Assembly (NCBI RefSeq): GCF_001642475.1
Contig: NW_019173944.1
Coordinates: 248,001 to 312,000 of the forward strand
From: Fonsecaea monophora
Taxonomy: Eukaryota; Ascomycota; Eurotiomycetes; Chaetothyriales; Herpotrichiellaceae
Length of the DNA: 64,000 nucleotides
Direction: 5' to 3'
Both the position numbers and the translations under genes were made by a program. The notes below the pieces were generated by a model, which did no database searches, was not told the DNA's origin, and saw only the letters and a program-made list of their open reading frames with translations. This document shows, piece by piece, positions 50,673 through 61,741 of this stretch (its first letter is position 1; each line of letters opens with the position of its first letter).

Positions 50673-52955
50673 ATGGGCATTCCAGTCCGTCAAAACTCCC
50701 CTGAGAACGCCGCTTCCGCTATGCCTTCTGCTACATCTGGCGCCGCCAGCAATGGTGTGCCCACGATTGACATTCCCAATGGGGACAACATAGACTCCGA
50801 GACTCCTTTCTCTGCCAACGATAACATTCGTCGATTTGCTCCTCCCTCGAGGGGACTGAGCCCATCCCAGAATGCCCTCTTCCACAACAAGACCAGATGT
50901 TTTGTCTAGTAAGTAATTCCTTGGACAAGAGGCGCAAGAGATCTGACAGTTCCAACAGTGGTATGCAGCCCAAAGCCGTCCAGGGCATGCTGGACTTCGA
51001 CTTCATCTGCAAGAGATCGACCCCGTCCGTGGCCGGTATTATTTACACTTTTGGCGGTCAATTCGTCAGCAAGATGTACTGGGGTACCAGCGAGACTCTC
51101 CTCCCAGTCTACCAGTCCGTAGAGAAGGCCTTTGAGAAACACCCTGATGTGGACACAATTGTCAACTTCGCCTCTTCACGTTCCGTCTATAGCTCCACTA
51201 TGGAGCTGATGGAGATTCCCCAGGTTCGCAGCATTGCCATCATTGCCGAAGGTGTGCCTGAACGACGTGCCCGTGAGATCATGGTCAAGTCAAAGGAGAA
51301 GGGAATCACAATCATTGGGCCCGCCACCGTTGGTGGCATCAAGCCCGGTGCGTTCAAGATTGGCAATACTGGTGGCATGATGGACAACATTGTTGCGTCC
51401 AAGCTCTACCGCAAAGGTTCCGTGGCTACGTCTCCAAATCCGGCGGTATGTCCAACGAGCTCAACAACATCATCTCACAAAACACCGATGGTGTCTACGA
51501 GGGTATTGCCATCGGTGGTGACAGATATCCCGGAACTTCCTTCATTGACCACCTCCTCAGATACCAACAAGAGCCAGAATGCAAGATTCTCTTGCTTCTC
51601 GGTGAGGTTGGTGGTGTTGAGGAATACCGAGTGATCGAGGCTGTGAAGAAGGGTCAAATCACTAAGCCAATTGTCGCCTGGGCTATCGGAACTTGCGCCA
51701 GCATGTTCAAGACCGAAGTTCAATTCGGCCACGCTGGTGCTTCTGCCAACTCACAGCTCGAAACTGCTGTTGTGAAGAACCAGAAGATGAAAGAGGCTGG
51801 CTTCTTTGTCCCTGATACCTTTGAAGACATGCCCAATGTTCTCAGCGAACTCTACCAGAAGCTGGTCAAGCAAGGCACTATCAAGCCTGCGCCTGAGCCA
51901 GCTGTCCCCAAGATCCCCATGGACTACGCATGGGCGCAAGAGCTCGGTCTTATTCGAAAGCCTGCCTCCTTCATCTCTACCATCTCCGACGACAGAGGTC
52001 AGGAACTGCTCTATGCGGGTATGCCCATTTCGGACGTTTTCAAGGAGGAAATTGGTATCGGCGGTGTGATGTCGCTGCTGTGGTTCCGTCGCCGCCTGCC
52101 TTCCTATGCAAGCAGGTTCTTGGAAATGGTGCTCATGTTGACTGCTGATCACGGTCCGGCCGTGTCTGGTGCCATGAACACCATCATCACTGCTCGTGCG
52201 GGCAAAGATCTCATTTCTTCTCTGGTCGCTGGGCTGTTGACCATTGGCTCTCGATTTGGTGGTGCTCTTGATGGTGCTGCTGAAGAGTTCACCAAGGCCT
52301 TTGACAAGGGCTGGTCTCCGAGAGAGTTTGTTGACACGATGAGAAAGGAGAACAAGCTGAGTACGGCAAAGCCCCAACCCACTGCCAGATCCATTTGCTA
52401 ACTTTTGCAGTTCCTGGAATCGGTCACCGAATCAAGTCTCGCAACAACCCCGATTTGCGGGTCGAGCTTGTCAAGGACTTTGTCCTGAAGCACTTCCCCT
52501 CGCACAAGCTTTTGGATTATGCTATTGCCGTTGAGACCGTGACTACCTCCAAGAAGGACAACCTGATCCTGAACGTCGACGGCTGCATTGCTGTCTGCTT
52601 CGTCGATTTGCTCCGAGACGGAGGCTCCTTCTCCGCCGAAGAAGCTGAGCAATATCTCGGTATTGGTGTTCTGAACGGTCTTTTCGTCTTGGGTCGTTCC
52701 ATCGGTCTCATTGCCCATTACTTGGATCAAAAGAGAGTAAGTTCTCCACTGTTGCCTCGGTGTGCACCGGTTACTAACGTTCTTTTTAGCTCCGCACTGG
52801 ACTGTACAGACATCCTTGGGACGATATCACCTACCTTGTAAGCCTAATGCGCTCTACTGTCCCTAGAATTCGCCACTAACTTTGAACAGCTGCCCACCAT
52901 TGGAAAGACTCCCGGAAACGAAGGTCGTGTGGAAGTCAGCGGGGAGTCATTGTAA
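50673..52955 (+). CDS. acl1: ATP-citrate lyase, catalytic subunit (Acl1), with a one-base frameshift
   Basis: Exons: 50673-50908, 50959-52360, 52411-52736, 52791-52838 and 52890-52955, phases consistent. This subunit has the CoA-ligase-like region and the citrate-synthase-like lyase domain. The phosphohistidine motif FGHAGA is present (His codon 51730), as are the lyase-domain motifs TADHGPAVSGAMNT and PGIGHRIKSRNNPD. Inside exon 2 the frame breaks at about 51427/51428: upstream protein RKGSVA continues in one frame, and the expected downstream SKSGGMSNELNN is read one frame away, so one base is missing from a TT pair. As written the product stops near 51634. Both flanks are otherwise perfect, so an assembly error is the simplest explanation, but a real null allele cannot be excluded. 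With one base restored the length would be 692 residues. Confidence 0.88.
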
Positions 52956-53652
52956 TTTTTCGTGCCAGCGTTGGATTGCAAAGCGTATCGAGGCCACTTC
53001 GCGCGTCGGGGTGCGTGACTTTGTTGGGTTCGGCAGGATGCAACATCTGTGGTACTGGGGTTTCAAGACAGGGCCGGGAGTTTATTATCACTTACGAAAG
53101 ACCATGATGAGGGTACAAAAAGCCTCGGAAGACTGGCGGGAGAAATGGTGGGCTCGGTTCGTGTACAGCAGAATGGTCTTGTAGACGGCGACTGCGCTAT
53201 GCGTCTTGTTGTCACCATTGCACCGCGCGAATGCCCGCATACAACATTTCCTTTGCCTACATACATATCTTCCACTGCTGTGCTCTTGTTGGATTTACTT
53301 GATCTGCGGACCCGATGGCCGTGTAATTCGTAGCTATGCTCATGACGCTGCCACTGATGCTGCCCACTGCCACGATCTTCTTCTCTAACAACAATACCTC
53401 TCGTCGAAAAGAATAGACACACAAACAGATCACAAAACGAATGATAGAAGAAAGATACCTGCAAAGCCAATTCCCATGGGGCCGAGAGTGAGTCAGGGAG
53501 ATATGCAGGATAGACTCAAAAAGGTTGATGTCGTGACTCTTGACACGGCGTGCGAGCTAGCGTGCTCTCTTTACTTCTTCGGGTGGTGAGCATGACGCCA
53601 GCCACGAAAGAACACGCTTCATGGCAAGCCTCCGGTCTGCAGAGCGAGCTCT
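52956..53652. other. Convergent 3' intergenic, no gene seen
   Basis: 697 bases between the acl1 and amidase gene ends. Frames on both strands (for example 53063-53470 minus) lack family features. Nothing further is seen. Confidence 0.5.
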
Positions 53653-55441
53653 CTAAGCATTCTTCAGACAGTTGTCGATGACCTCGCACATTTCGAGGAT
53701 CTTCTCTTCCTCAAGTCGCCTGCCGACAATCTGCAAGGCTACGGGCGCTCCGTGGTAGAACTCGGCGTCATAGTCTTGTTGGATCCTGCCGTCAATGTCG
53801 CTTAGTGGTTTGAAGGTGTTCATGTCTCTGGCCTTGTCGAGCTCCTTATCGGCAAAGGTGACGGGAAAGGTGCAGGCGCCAAAGTCTAGTTGTTTTCCGT
53901 GATCAGTATAGATAAGGTTACAATGTAATAGAACAAAGAACCGTGCTTACCCAAAAAGTTGACAAAGCCCGTGTAGCCAACATACAAACTCTGCCTCTGT
54001 GTCTGACCCAACCGAGGGGCTGCCCATGGCGATGTGGCACAGATGATGCCGTCTAGTCGTGGTTTCTCGTCGGTGGCAGTCGCATTCCAGCGGTCAAGAT
54101 AGGCTTTCTGCAGTTCATTGCGCCGGAGGTTCATCATCCGCATCTTGGTCGGCCCAAGCTCACCCTCACCAGCGGCAGCCGCCAGTGCATATCCTTCCAT
54201 GCTAGGGAAAACCGGCTCTCCCCAAGGCTTAATGAGGTCCATGATGGCAGCGCCACCAAGATCGAAGAAAGCTGCTTGGAGATTCTGGGGCCGTCAGGAA
54301 ACAACTTAAACGGTGCTGAGAACGTGGCAACACATACCTTGACGATCGCTTCATGATCCTCGGTGGACCAAGGGATAACCTCGTGGCCTTGCTTTTCCAG
54401 CGCGGCTTGGGTCATTTTCAAAGCCCGCTCCACGGGTGGATGAACGTGAACGAGGCTGTCATGGACGCCAATCAGGCCAAAGCGGAGCTTCCGTCCTGGT
54501 GGCTGGATGACATTGCTTTTCCATGGCAGCGGAACAACCTTGTGGTCATATTCCCAAGGTTTCACGTCTTCAGACAAGAGAGCTTCAGAATACAGCTGGA
54601 GCGTTTTCAAAGATCTCGCCATCGGCCCGTTGACTGACAAAATATATTCCTGTCCCGCTATACCTGGCTTGGCCCCATAATGCGGATAGCGACCAAAGCT
54701 GGGTTTCAGACCATACAGATTGCACCATGCTGCAGGAATGCGGATACTGCCACCGACATCTGTACCAATACCTAGCGGTGAGGCTTTGAAGGCTATCAGA
54801 GCTCCTTCACCACCACTAGATCCTCCGGGTGAGAGGAATTTGTGCAAAGGGTTCCGCGTTTCACCCCAGACATTGTTGTTTGTTTCAGCCATCATCATGG
54901 CTACAGGGACATTTGTCTTGACATAGAAGACTGCGCCCAAATTTCGCAGAATGGTGACGAGCAACGAATCCTTTTCGAGAGGCTCATTGGCAAAAATCGC
55001 CATCCCGTTGCTAGAAGGATGTGGTGCTGTTATGAAGCAGTCCTTGAGCGAGATAGGCAGTCCATGGAGAGGGCCGATAGTCTTCCCCGTACGTTCCAGG
55101 TACTCATCGAGGAACTTTGCCCTTTCGATTGCCTCTGGATAAAGCACTTCAGTCAAGCAGTTGGTCAATTCTTGGGCTAGAGCAGAGGCCTTCGAGAAGG
55201 CTTTGGCAACTTCGAGTGCCGTCCACTGCTTTGTTCTGATCTTTTCGAGGATCACATCGGCTTCTGATTGAATGATTTGACGCTCATCGTCGGTGTAGTA
55301 GTCAGATTTGAGCGCATACTCGGTCAGGTTGTTGGGCAAGTCTGCTTCATTCCATCCTGGAGTCTTGTAGAAGGCGGCAATATTGGCAGCCCTTCTCTTA
55401 CGAGCTATTGCCGAGGCCTCTTTGTAGTCACGCGTCGCCAT
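53653..55441 (-). CDS. Amidase-signature family hydrolase (acetamidase-like)
   Basis: Hydrolyses an amide to a carboxylate and ammonia. Three exons on the minus strand: 55441-54338, 54284-53951 and 53885-53653 (556 residues). Donors are GTATGT and GTAAGC, acceptors CCCCAG and ACTAG. The catalytic triad of the amidase-signature family is complete: Lys133 (SLKDCF), cis-Ser208 (PGGSSGGE) and nucleophile Ser232 (DVGGSIRIPAAWC). The length and the N-terminal helical part (YKEASAIARKRR) match fungal acetamidase (AmdS)-type and general amidases. The physiological amide is not predictable. The frame is open upstream to 55507 through non-ATG codons; 55441 is the first ATG. Confidence 0.92.
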
Positions 55442-56370
55442 CTTCGTCAAAACTTGGATCAGCAGGACGGACAGGTCAGCAGGAAGGTTGAACTGGATAA
55501 ACAACACGACCGAGCAGCATTTCGACCAAATCTCGAGCGCGGATTAGGGCGTCGACTGCGATCTCGGAGTTAGCACAATCAATGCACGGGAGTCTATCTT
55601 GTGCCAGATGAGCATTGGTGGGCAACAAGCATGGAGGAATTGGGTACATACTTTAGTGCCGAGGTGTTACATTTGACCGTCGATGTCCGAGAAGGGTGGA
55701 AGGGGTCATTTTGGTCCTTTCGTCGTCTATCGCCGTCAGTGAAGATACAGACTGCGCCACATCAGCGTGCGGGGTGTCCGTACAAGTCTGCGCATGACGC
55801 CATAGCACGTGATGTCACCGCCACAAACTTGGGCTCGGAAGTGACGGGGTTGGCCAAGCCGGAGAAATCGATGAGTGATCGGCCGAAATATCTGGGCGTG
55901 CTGGGTAAACGAAGTGGCTGGGTGATGTGCGTAATAGGCATCAGTCTCGACCTTAGGGGGCCCATGTGGACACCGCCAACCACCTGAAAGGACAGCCGGG
56001 TGACCACTCAGAGGGCACGAGGCACCCGGAATTGGGCGAGTTCTCTTCAAAGGAGGGGTCCTTCTATTGCCTTTGCCGCGGGGCTGGCTCAGCTGCGCAT
56101 TGCCAGTTTCAAGGCCCCGTCTGATGAGTGAATAAGTGCTGAGTCCGGATTCACCATCATCCATCCTCAACCGCAACTCATCCTCCCGAAGCTGCGCAAG
56201 CTCTTCCCACATTAATCCCAGCTCGCTATAAATCATCTTAAAATCTTCTCTTCCTCCATCGACCTATCCTTTTCCTTCGCTATTCGGATACCAAACCACA
56301 CCCACTTCAGATTTTAAGTCTATCCTGTACTTCCTAGTCTACTCCTAGTCATCCTCACGCCATCCACACA
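55442..56370. other. Divergent region, amidase / glycine-zipper gene
   Basis: 929 bases with a TATAAAT box at 56227-56233 for the right-hand gene and a long pyrimidine-rich leader (56234-56370). Frames on both strands lack family features. Confidence 0.5.
56227..56233 (+). promoter_or_regulatory. TATA box of the Q/G/Y-rich glycine-zipper gene
   Basis: TATAAAT 144 bases before the ATG at 56371, followed by a C/T-rich leader. A strong TATA plus long leader suits an inducible or stress-responsive gene, which is inference. Confidence 0.45.
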
Positions 56371-57069
56371 ATGTCCGGACCTTACGATTCCTACGGAGGC
56401 GGTCAGAACTACGGTAGCCAATATCCCCAGCAAGGGTACGGTAGCGGTCAAGGCTACCCGCCTCAGCAGTCATACGGCCAACAGTATCCTTCTCAACAAG
56501 GCTACCAACAATACCCTCCTCAAGACCAGGGCTTCGGCCCACCTCGCCGACAAGATTCCTTCGGCCCCCCTCAGTCTGGTGGCTTCCAGCATGGACAAGC
56601 TGGTTACCAGTACGGAGCCTACGACGCCAGCAACCCCCAAGGCCATTCAGGATACTATGGCAGTAACCAACCTCAGCAGCAGCAATATGGCGGCAACGAT
56701 GCCTATGCTCAGAACCAAGCCTACCAGTCACAAATGGGACAGGGTCAGCATGGTGGCCAACAACAAGCCCAGGGTACAAGTCTGCCACCGGAAGTGGCCA
56801 ACCATCAGTTTTCCCCTCAATCGACTGACCCCAATGCGCCCAACTACGACCCCAATGCTCCCCCCATGACCGAGAGTGATCGCGGCCTCCTCGGCGCTGT
56901 CGGCGGCGGGTTTGGTGGTCATTTCTTGGGCAAACAGGCCGGCCATGGCTTCCTAGGAACCATCGGCGGTGCCATCCTCGGCAGCGTGGCTGAAGACTTT
57001 TTGAAGGATAAGAAGAAGCAGCATCATAGCAGCGGCAACAGCAGCTGGGGTGGTGGCAGCCGATACTAA
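56371..57069 (+). CDS. Prion-like Q/G/Y-rich protein with a C-terminal glycine zipper
   Basis: Single exon, 232 residues. The first 135 residues are built from repeated Tyr-Gly, Gln-Gln and Tyr-Pro units (SYGQQYPSQQGYQQYPP is typical), a composition like that of prion-like or condensate-forming domains. A short linker carries the repeat DPNAPNYDPNAPP. Residues about 172-205 form a glycine zipper (GAVGGGFGGHFLGKQAGHGFLG and GGAILGSVAEDFL), spaced as in 2TM glycine-zipper domains that pack membrane helices. The tail is basic, then Ser/Gly-rich. Proteins of this layout are common in fungi but their role is poorly known. Confidence 0.82.
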   Translation: MSGPYDSYGGGQNYGSQYPQQGYGSGQGYPPQQSYGQQYPSQQGYQQYPPQDQGFGPPRRQDSFGPPQSGGFQHGQAGYQYGAYDASNPQGHSGYYGSNQPQQQQYGGNDAYAQNQAYQSQMGQGQHGGQQQAQGTSLPPEVANHQFSPQSTDPNAPNYDPNAPPMTESDRGLLGAVGGGFGGHFLGKQAGHGFLGTIGGAILGSVAEDFLKDKKKQHHSSGNSSWGGGSRY

Positions 57070-57473
57070 GTTGATGGATACATCAACAAGACTTTTTTTT
57101 GCGGCAACTGCTGCTTGTTGGGAGGTCCTTTCAACACCATGGATGGGTTCTTTTTTCTTTGTTTCCTTTTTCGCGAGATGAGCTGATACAGACGGGAATA
57201 CTTGGTCACGACTCATGACAAACACTGTACTTGGTTTAACTGAACTGCCTTTCCAGCATGCATCAGAGTATGCTTATGCTTTTTCATAAGTCAATGGCTG
57301 CGCAAGGGACAGGGAAGGACTTTCGGCATCCATGAAAGGAATTGACGATATCACTTCACCCCGATTCATCTCGTCATTCATAAACTCAACGTGTCTAGAT
57401 TTGCTTCGTGTGTCTAACTGCATAAGTAACACCCAGCCCAGCAACCGGGTAACCGTTTTACCGCGTCACGGCG
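57070..57473. other. Convergent 3' intergenic, no gene seen
   Basis: 404 bases between the glycine-zipper and monooxygenase genes, with T-rich tracts after the stop at 57069. No gene is seen. Confidence 0.5.
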
Positions 57474-59156
57474 TCACAAGTGTGCTGACAAGGCTTCTCC
57501 TCCAGTTGTGCCAACTTCGCTCGCATTCTTGCCCAAGTCCTTGAACCCAACATACCCGTTGTCAATGACCCTCTGGATATGGCCGTAGAACAGCTTCAAG
57601 CCGCCAAAATAGAAGCGCATGGCGTACTTCTTGCCCGGGATGTTCCGCCCAAAGATCCAGCTGGCCGTTTCCTTAAACAGGCTGCCCTCGGCGACGCGCT
57701 CGCACTCGAGACCCCATTCCTTCTCGGCTTCGGGCGTCGCCTCGATGAGCGGCACCGGGGCGGATGCCGGGTTGGATTTGCGCAAGGTCTCGGCGCGCTC
57801 GACCAGGCGCGAGATGAGCTCGACGTGGGCTTCGAGCGCGGGGGGTAGGTTCGTAAACGGACCCTGAGGGCCCGTGATCATCAAGAGGTTGGGGAAATTG
57901 GGCACCGAGACGCCCAAGTAGCTCGTCGGACCGGTCGGGTCCCAGTATTCCTTGAGGCTGATGTCGTTGCGGCCGCGGATGCGGATGCGGTTATAATTGC
58001 CCTCGACGGCGTCAAAGCCAGTGGCAAAGACGAGCACATCGAGCTCGTAAAGCTTGCCATCGCTGGTCTCCACGCCCTGCTCGGTAATGCGGGTGATGGG
58101 CGTCTCTTGTAAGGCCACAACGTCCACATTGTCGCGGTTGAACTGCTCAAAGTACCCGCCGTCACAGAGCGGTCGGCGCGCGTAGTAGTCGTGAGGCTGT
58201 AGCTTACGCGCCTTCTCTGGGTCTTTAACAATCTGCCGGATCTTCTTGCGGATAAATTCGCAAGCGGCTTCGTTGGCTTCCCTATCTGTGGCGATGTCGC
58301 AGAAGCCGCCGAACATGAAGCGGAAGCCGTTGCCCGCCTTCCAGAGGGTTTCAAAGATATGTTCGCGCTCTTCCGGGGAAGTCACGGATTTGAATGGAAC
58401 AGTGGACTCGACAAAGCCAAAGCCCACGATTGAGTTTCTGACTTGGTCGAAGATGGCGTCGTAGTTCTCATTAACCCATGCACGGTAAGCAGGATCGACG
58501 GGTCGATCACCGCTGGGGACGCTATATTGAGGATGTCTCTGGAAGCAGGTCAAAGACTTGACCCGCGGTGCGATGTCGGTGATAACCTGGACTCCGGTCG
58601 AACCGCAGCCTATAATACCAACGCGCTTGCCAGTTACATCAAGTCCTTGGGGCCAGTTTGCGGTGTGAACCTTCTGTCCCTTGAAACTGTCGATACCGGG
58701 AATATCGGGGTAGTTGGGCTTCGAGAGTAATCCCAAAGCGGTGATGAGATATCGCACTTTGAGGCTCTCCCCAGTACTTAGTTCCACTTGCCAGTATCTG
58801 GAGGTATCGTTCCAGACTGCGGAGAGAAGTTCAGTGTTGAATTGCATATCCTTGCGCAGATCATGTCGCTCGGCGACATGCTTTAGATATGCCTGAACTT
58901 CAGGCTGCTTGACATAGTGGTGACTCCACGGCCAAGTTCGCAAGTCCTCTTTATCCCATGAAAATCGATAGACAAAACTCTCTGTGTCACTCATGGCGCC
59001 CGGGTAGCGATTCCAATACCAGGTTCCACCAATATCACTGGCCATTTCGATCACCCTGGCAGACAGGCCCATCTGTCTCAGCCGGTGCAGCTGGTAGATG
59101 CCGCCAAAGCCTGCCCCGACGAGAAGGGCGTCAAGATCGATCTCTGCACGGGCCAT
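57474..59156 (-). CDS. Baeyer-Villiger flavin monooxygenase
   Basis: FAD- and NADPH-dependent enzyme that inserts oxygen next to a ketone, giving esters or lactones. Single exon, 560 residues, ATG at 59156. The FAD-binding Rossmann motif is GAGFGG (14-19), followed by the conserved GGTWYWNRYPGAMSD (43-57). The Baeyer-Villiger fingerprint FxGxxxHxxxW is exact (Phe158 to Trp168), and the second Rossmann motif for NADPH is GCGSTG (183-188). The ATGFDAVEG segment near 390 closes the fold. The family resembles cyclohexanone and phenylacetone monooxygenases; the natural ketone is unknown. It diverges from an SDR gene and lies 2.6 kb from an MFS transporter, suggesting a small catabolic or biosynthetic group. 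Confidence 0.93.
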   Translation of the reverse strand: MARAEIDLDALLVGAGFGGIYQLHRLRQMGLSARVIEMASDIGGTWYWNRYPGAMSDTESFVYRFSWDKEDLRTWPWSHHYVKQPEVQAYLKHVAERHDLRKDMQFNTELLSAVWNDTSRYWQVELSTGESLKVRYLITALGLLSKPNYPDIPGIDSFKGQKVHTANWPQGLDVTGKRVGIIGCGSTGVQVITDIAPRVKSLTCFQRHPQYSVPSGDRPVDPAYRAWVNENYDAIFDQVRNSIVGFGFVESTVPFKSVTSPEEREHIFETLWKAGNGFRFMFGGFCDIATDREANEAACEFIRKKIRQIVKDPEKARKLQPHDYYARRPLCDGGYFEQFNRDNVDVVALQETPITRITEQGVETSDGKLYELDVLVFATGFDAVEGNYNRIRIRGRNDISLKEYWDPTGPTSYLGVSVPNFPNLLMITGPQGPFTNLPPALEAHVELISRLVERAETLRKSNPASAPVPLIEATPEAEKEWGLECERVAEGSLFKETASWIFGRNIPGKKYAMRFYFGGLKLFYGHIQRVIDNGYVGFKDLGKNASEVGTTGGEALSAHL

Positions 59157-60071
59157 GTTGGTTTTTAGAGTGAATCAGCTCTCGGGAAAAAAAGTGGTTG
59201 TGGTCGAGCAAGACAAGGACTTATATCGAAGCAAGAGGAGAGCAGACGGTCTTCAAACCCCGGCCAGATGGCACAATAGATACTGTAGGCCGGGGGAGGG
59301 GGGTTTTCTGGGGTGACGGGGATGGTCTGGAGGTCGGATATCAGATGGGGTCCTCTGCTAGCCTGATGCGTTAGCGGTGCGTTCCCCCTATCAGTGATAG
59401 GCTCTCGCTCCACGGATAGACCGTTAGCTCTCCGGGTTTCATATCCCGTGGAATGGGGAAAATTCTGGACGGTGGAGAACGAGGGGAGTAATTTCGGTCC
59501 CTGGTCCTTGGATCAGATTCAGTGGTTCATCTGGGAGGTTCTTCCGTGGCTTTATGCATTGGTCTCGCCTCAGGACTAGCCAGGACGCCTGCAGGCGATC
59601 GAGGACGCTTAGGGATGAAGGGAGGGTAGCAGCGGGATGCATGATTGACGAGACAGTGTTGCGGGGGGCTGTTGAAGCAGGATGCTGGAGGGGGTTTTTT
59701 TTGGGTCGCAGTTCGAAGCTGGTTGCAAGCTTGAGGTGGCAAGGAAGGCGAGCCAGTTCATTCGCCAAGAGTTCTGCACTGTGGGCTTGGAATTTGATCT
59801 TCCTCGGCCCAAAATCCCACGCTGTTCGTGTTCCCCGCATCCCTCAAAGGCCGCAGTTGACTGCTGCTTTTGTTACCAAGTCCCCATGCACACATGATCA
59901 CCTCCACGGAATCGCAAGTGGGAGGGTCAGCGAAAATGCCACATCACGTCGCGGTGTACACCGTCGTGTCCGTCTTAAATGCCAGGTATGGTGCTCGATT
60001 CATCTGACAACTCGATCTCGTCGATTTCTTATTCTGCCTTCACCTTTTCGTACTAGACCAAAGTAGTCAAC
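59157..60071. other. Divergent region, Baeyer-Villiger monooxygenase / SDR
   Basis: 915 bases between the two oxidoreductase genes, probably both promoters. A G-run (59285-59301) and T-run (about 59695-59701) are visible. Frames inside (for example 59554-60066) have no family features. Confidence 0.5.
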
Positions 60072-60944
60072 ATGACACAACGCGTGGCTTTCATCACTGG
60101 AGGAAGTGGTGGCATTGGACAAGCCACTGCTCACAAACTTGCAAGCCGTGGCATATGGGTAGTGATAACTGATATGGACGAAAAAGAGGGCACCAAAGTG
60201 GCGGACGAGGTGGCCAAGAAGTGGAATGTCAAGACCAAGTTCATCAAGCTCGATGTCACTCAGGAACAACAGGTCAAAGACGCCATAGCCTCGGCGTTGG
60301 AGTGGACTGGTCGTCTTGACTATGCGGCCAACTGTGCAGGAATATGTGAATCCATCTGGGCTGAAGAGGAAAGCATCAGTGTCGAGCTCTTTGATAGGTA
60401 CGTGCAAGACTGATGCTCATTTGCGAAACTTCTGACTCTTTTTAGAACGCACGCCATCAACACCAAGGGCCTATGGTTGTGCCAAAAACACCAGGCGTTA
60501 CAAATGAGGTCTCAGGAGCCTCGTCCCGTCTCATTTGAACCATCGCCCCAACACACTATCCCCGGACAACGTGGTGCCATTGTCAACGTCGTCTCCATTT
60601 CCGGACTTCAGGCTGCTGGTTTGGCTGCATACACGCCCTCGAAATATGCAGCTATCGGAGTGACGAAAAATGGAGCGAAATTCTACGGACCAGATGGAAT
60701 CCGAGTCAATGCCGTGTGTCCCGGGTGGACTTTGACCAAGATGATCGAGAAGTCGATGGGCGCCGAAGGGACTATTGGGGCAAAGGAGAACGAAGAGTCG
60801 CCAGTCAGTAAAGCCATTGCCTTGCGAAGAATGGCATTTGCTCAGGAGCAAGCAAATGTCGTGAGCTTTCTGTTGAGTGACGAGAGCAGCTATATGAATG
60901 GATCGCTGGTGGTGAATGATGGAGGGTTCCACGACATCCGGTGA
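60072..60944 (+). CDS. Short-chain dehydrogenase/reductase
   Basis: Two exons, 60072-60397 and 60446-60944, give 274 residues; donor GTACGT, acceptor TTTTTAG. Classical SDR: TGGSGGIG cofactor loop (9-16), Asp at the end of strand 2 (ITDMDE, favouring NAD), NCAG variant of NNAG, Ser in VVSISG, and Tyr171/Lys175 in AYTPSKYAA. The VCPGWTLTKM segment and C-terminal GSLVVNDGG are normal. All catalytic residues are present, in contrast to the paralogue at 558. The position between the Baeyer-Villiger enzyme and a transporter suggests that it oxidises an alcohol to the ketone used by the former, or handles its product; this is inference. Confidence 0.9.
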
Positions 60945-61741
60945 AGGACAGCCAGTTTTTGTGTGATACGATCCAATATAGACTTACTTCTGTACACCTT
61001 GTTTTGGTATAGACATCGCCATGGTTATGTAGACTGGACCTCTCTCGCAAGGTTGAATGAGTGGAAGGGTAGATTAGACAAGACTTAAAGAAGCATTTAC
61101 TGGCGCTTTGCCTTGTTTAACTTGGTGCCAACTCTCTTTTCCCTGATCTCGTATACAGGTACAACCAAGACTGTGGTTGAGCAATGGCTATACCCAGCTA
61201 TACAGACTCGGCACATCGGACCCGCCGTAGCCCGGGACTAGTACAAGACAAGGGAATATACAACATCCCAAGATTGACAATGATCAACGCCGCTCAAAGC
61301 TCCTCTCGGGGATGTAGCGAGTTTTACATGCTCTATTTCTGCTGTTCTTACTGATTATGACTCTCAGAATTTCGAGTCAGTTGTTCAATGTCTGTCACGG
61401 GACTTGAATTTATTGCCTCCCCGGACGGTGCTTTCCACACACTCCACAACGTTGGACACAGCATCCACAATTCCCCCCACAGACACGGCATTCCTGCTTA
61501 TTGCGCTGGTCGATACTGAAGAACTTTCTCCAGCACGCGGTACCCACAAGTGGAGAGAATATGTTCCCCCATCCCACGGAATTGTCTCCATGGGAAGGCG
61601 AGTTTGTGTCTGTCGCCGATCTGATCACCTGTTTATATCCCAGCGGATACCCCGTCGTCGTCGCTATGATTTCTCAGGATTCCTATACAGATTCCTGTAC
61701 ACACGCAATCTCCATCATCACTTGAACAATTCCCTAGCAAC
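60945..61741. other. Intergenic, no gene seen
   Basis: 797 bases between the SDR and transporter genes on the same strand. The frame at 61404-61949 opens at TTG and is not considered coding. The final part is the transporter leader. Confidence 0.5.

Noticed and set aside
51420..51450. An intron to explain the acl1 frame change
   Set aside because: No GT-AG pair here would keep the conserved residues on both sides; one missing base explains everything.
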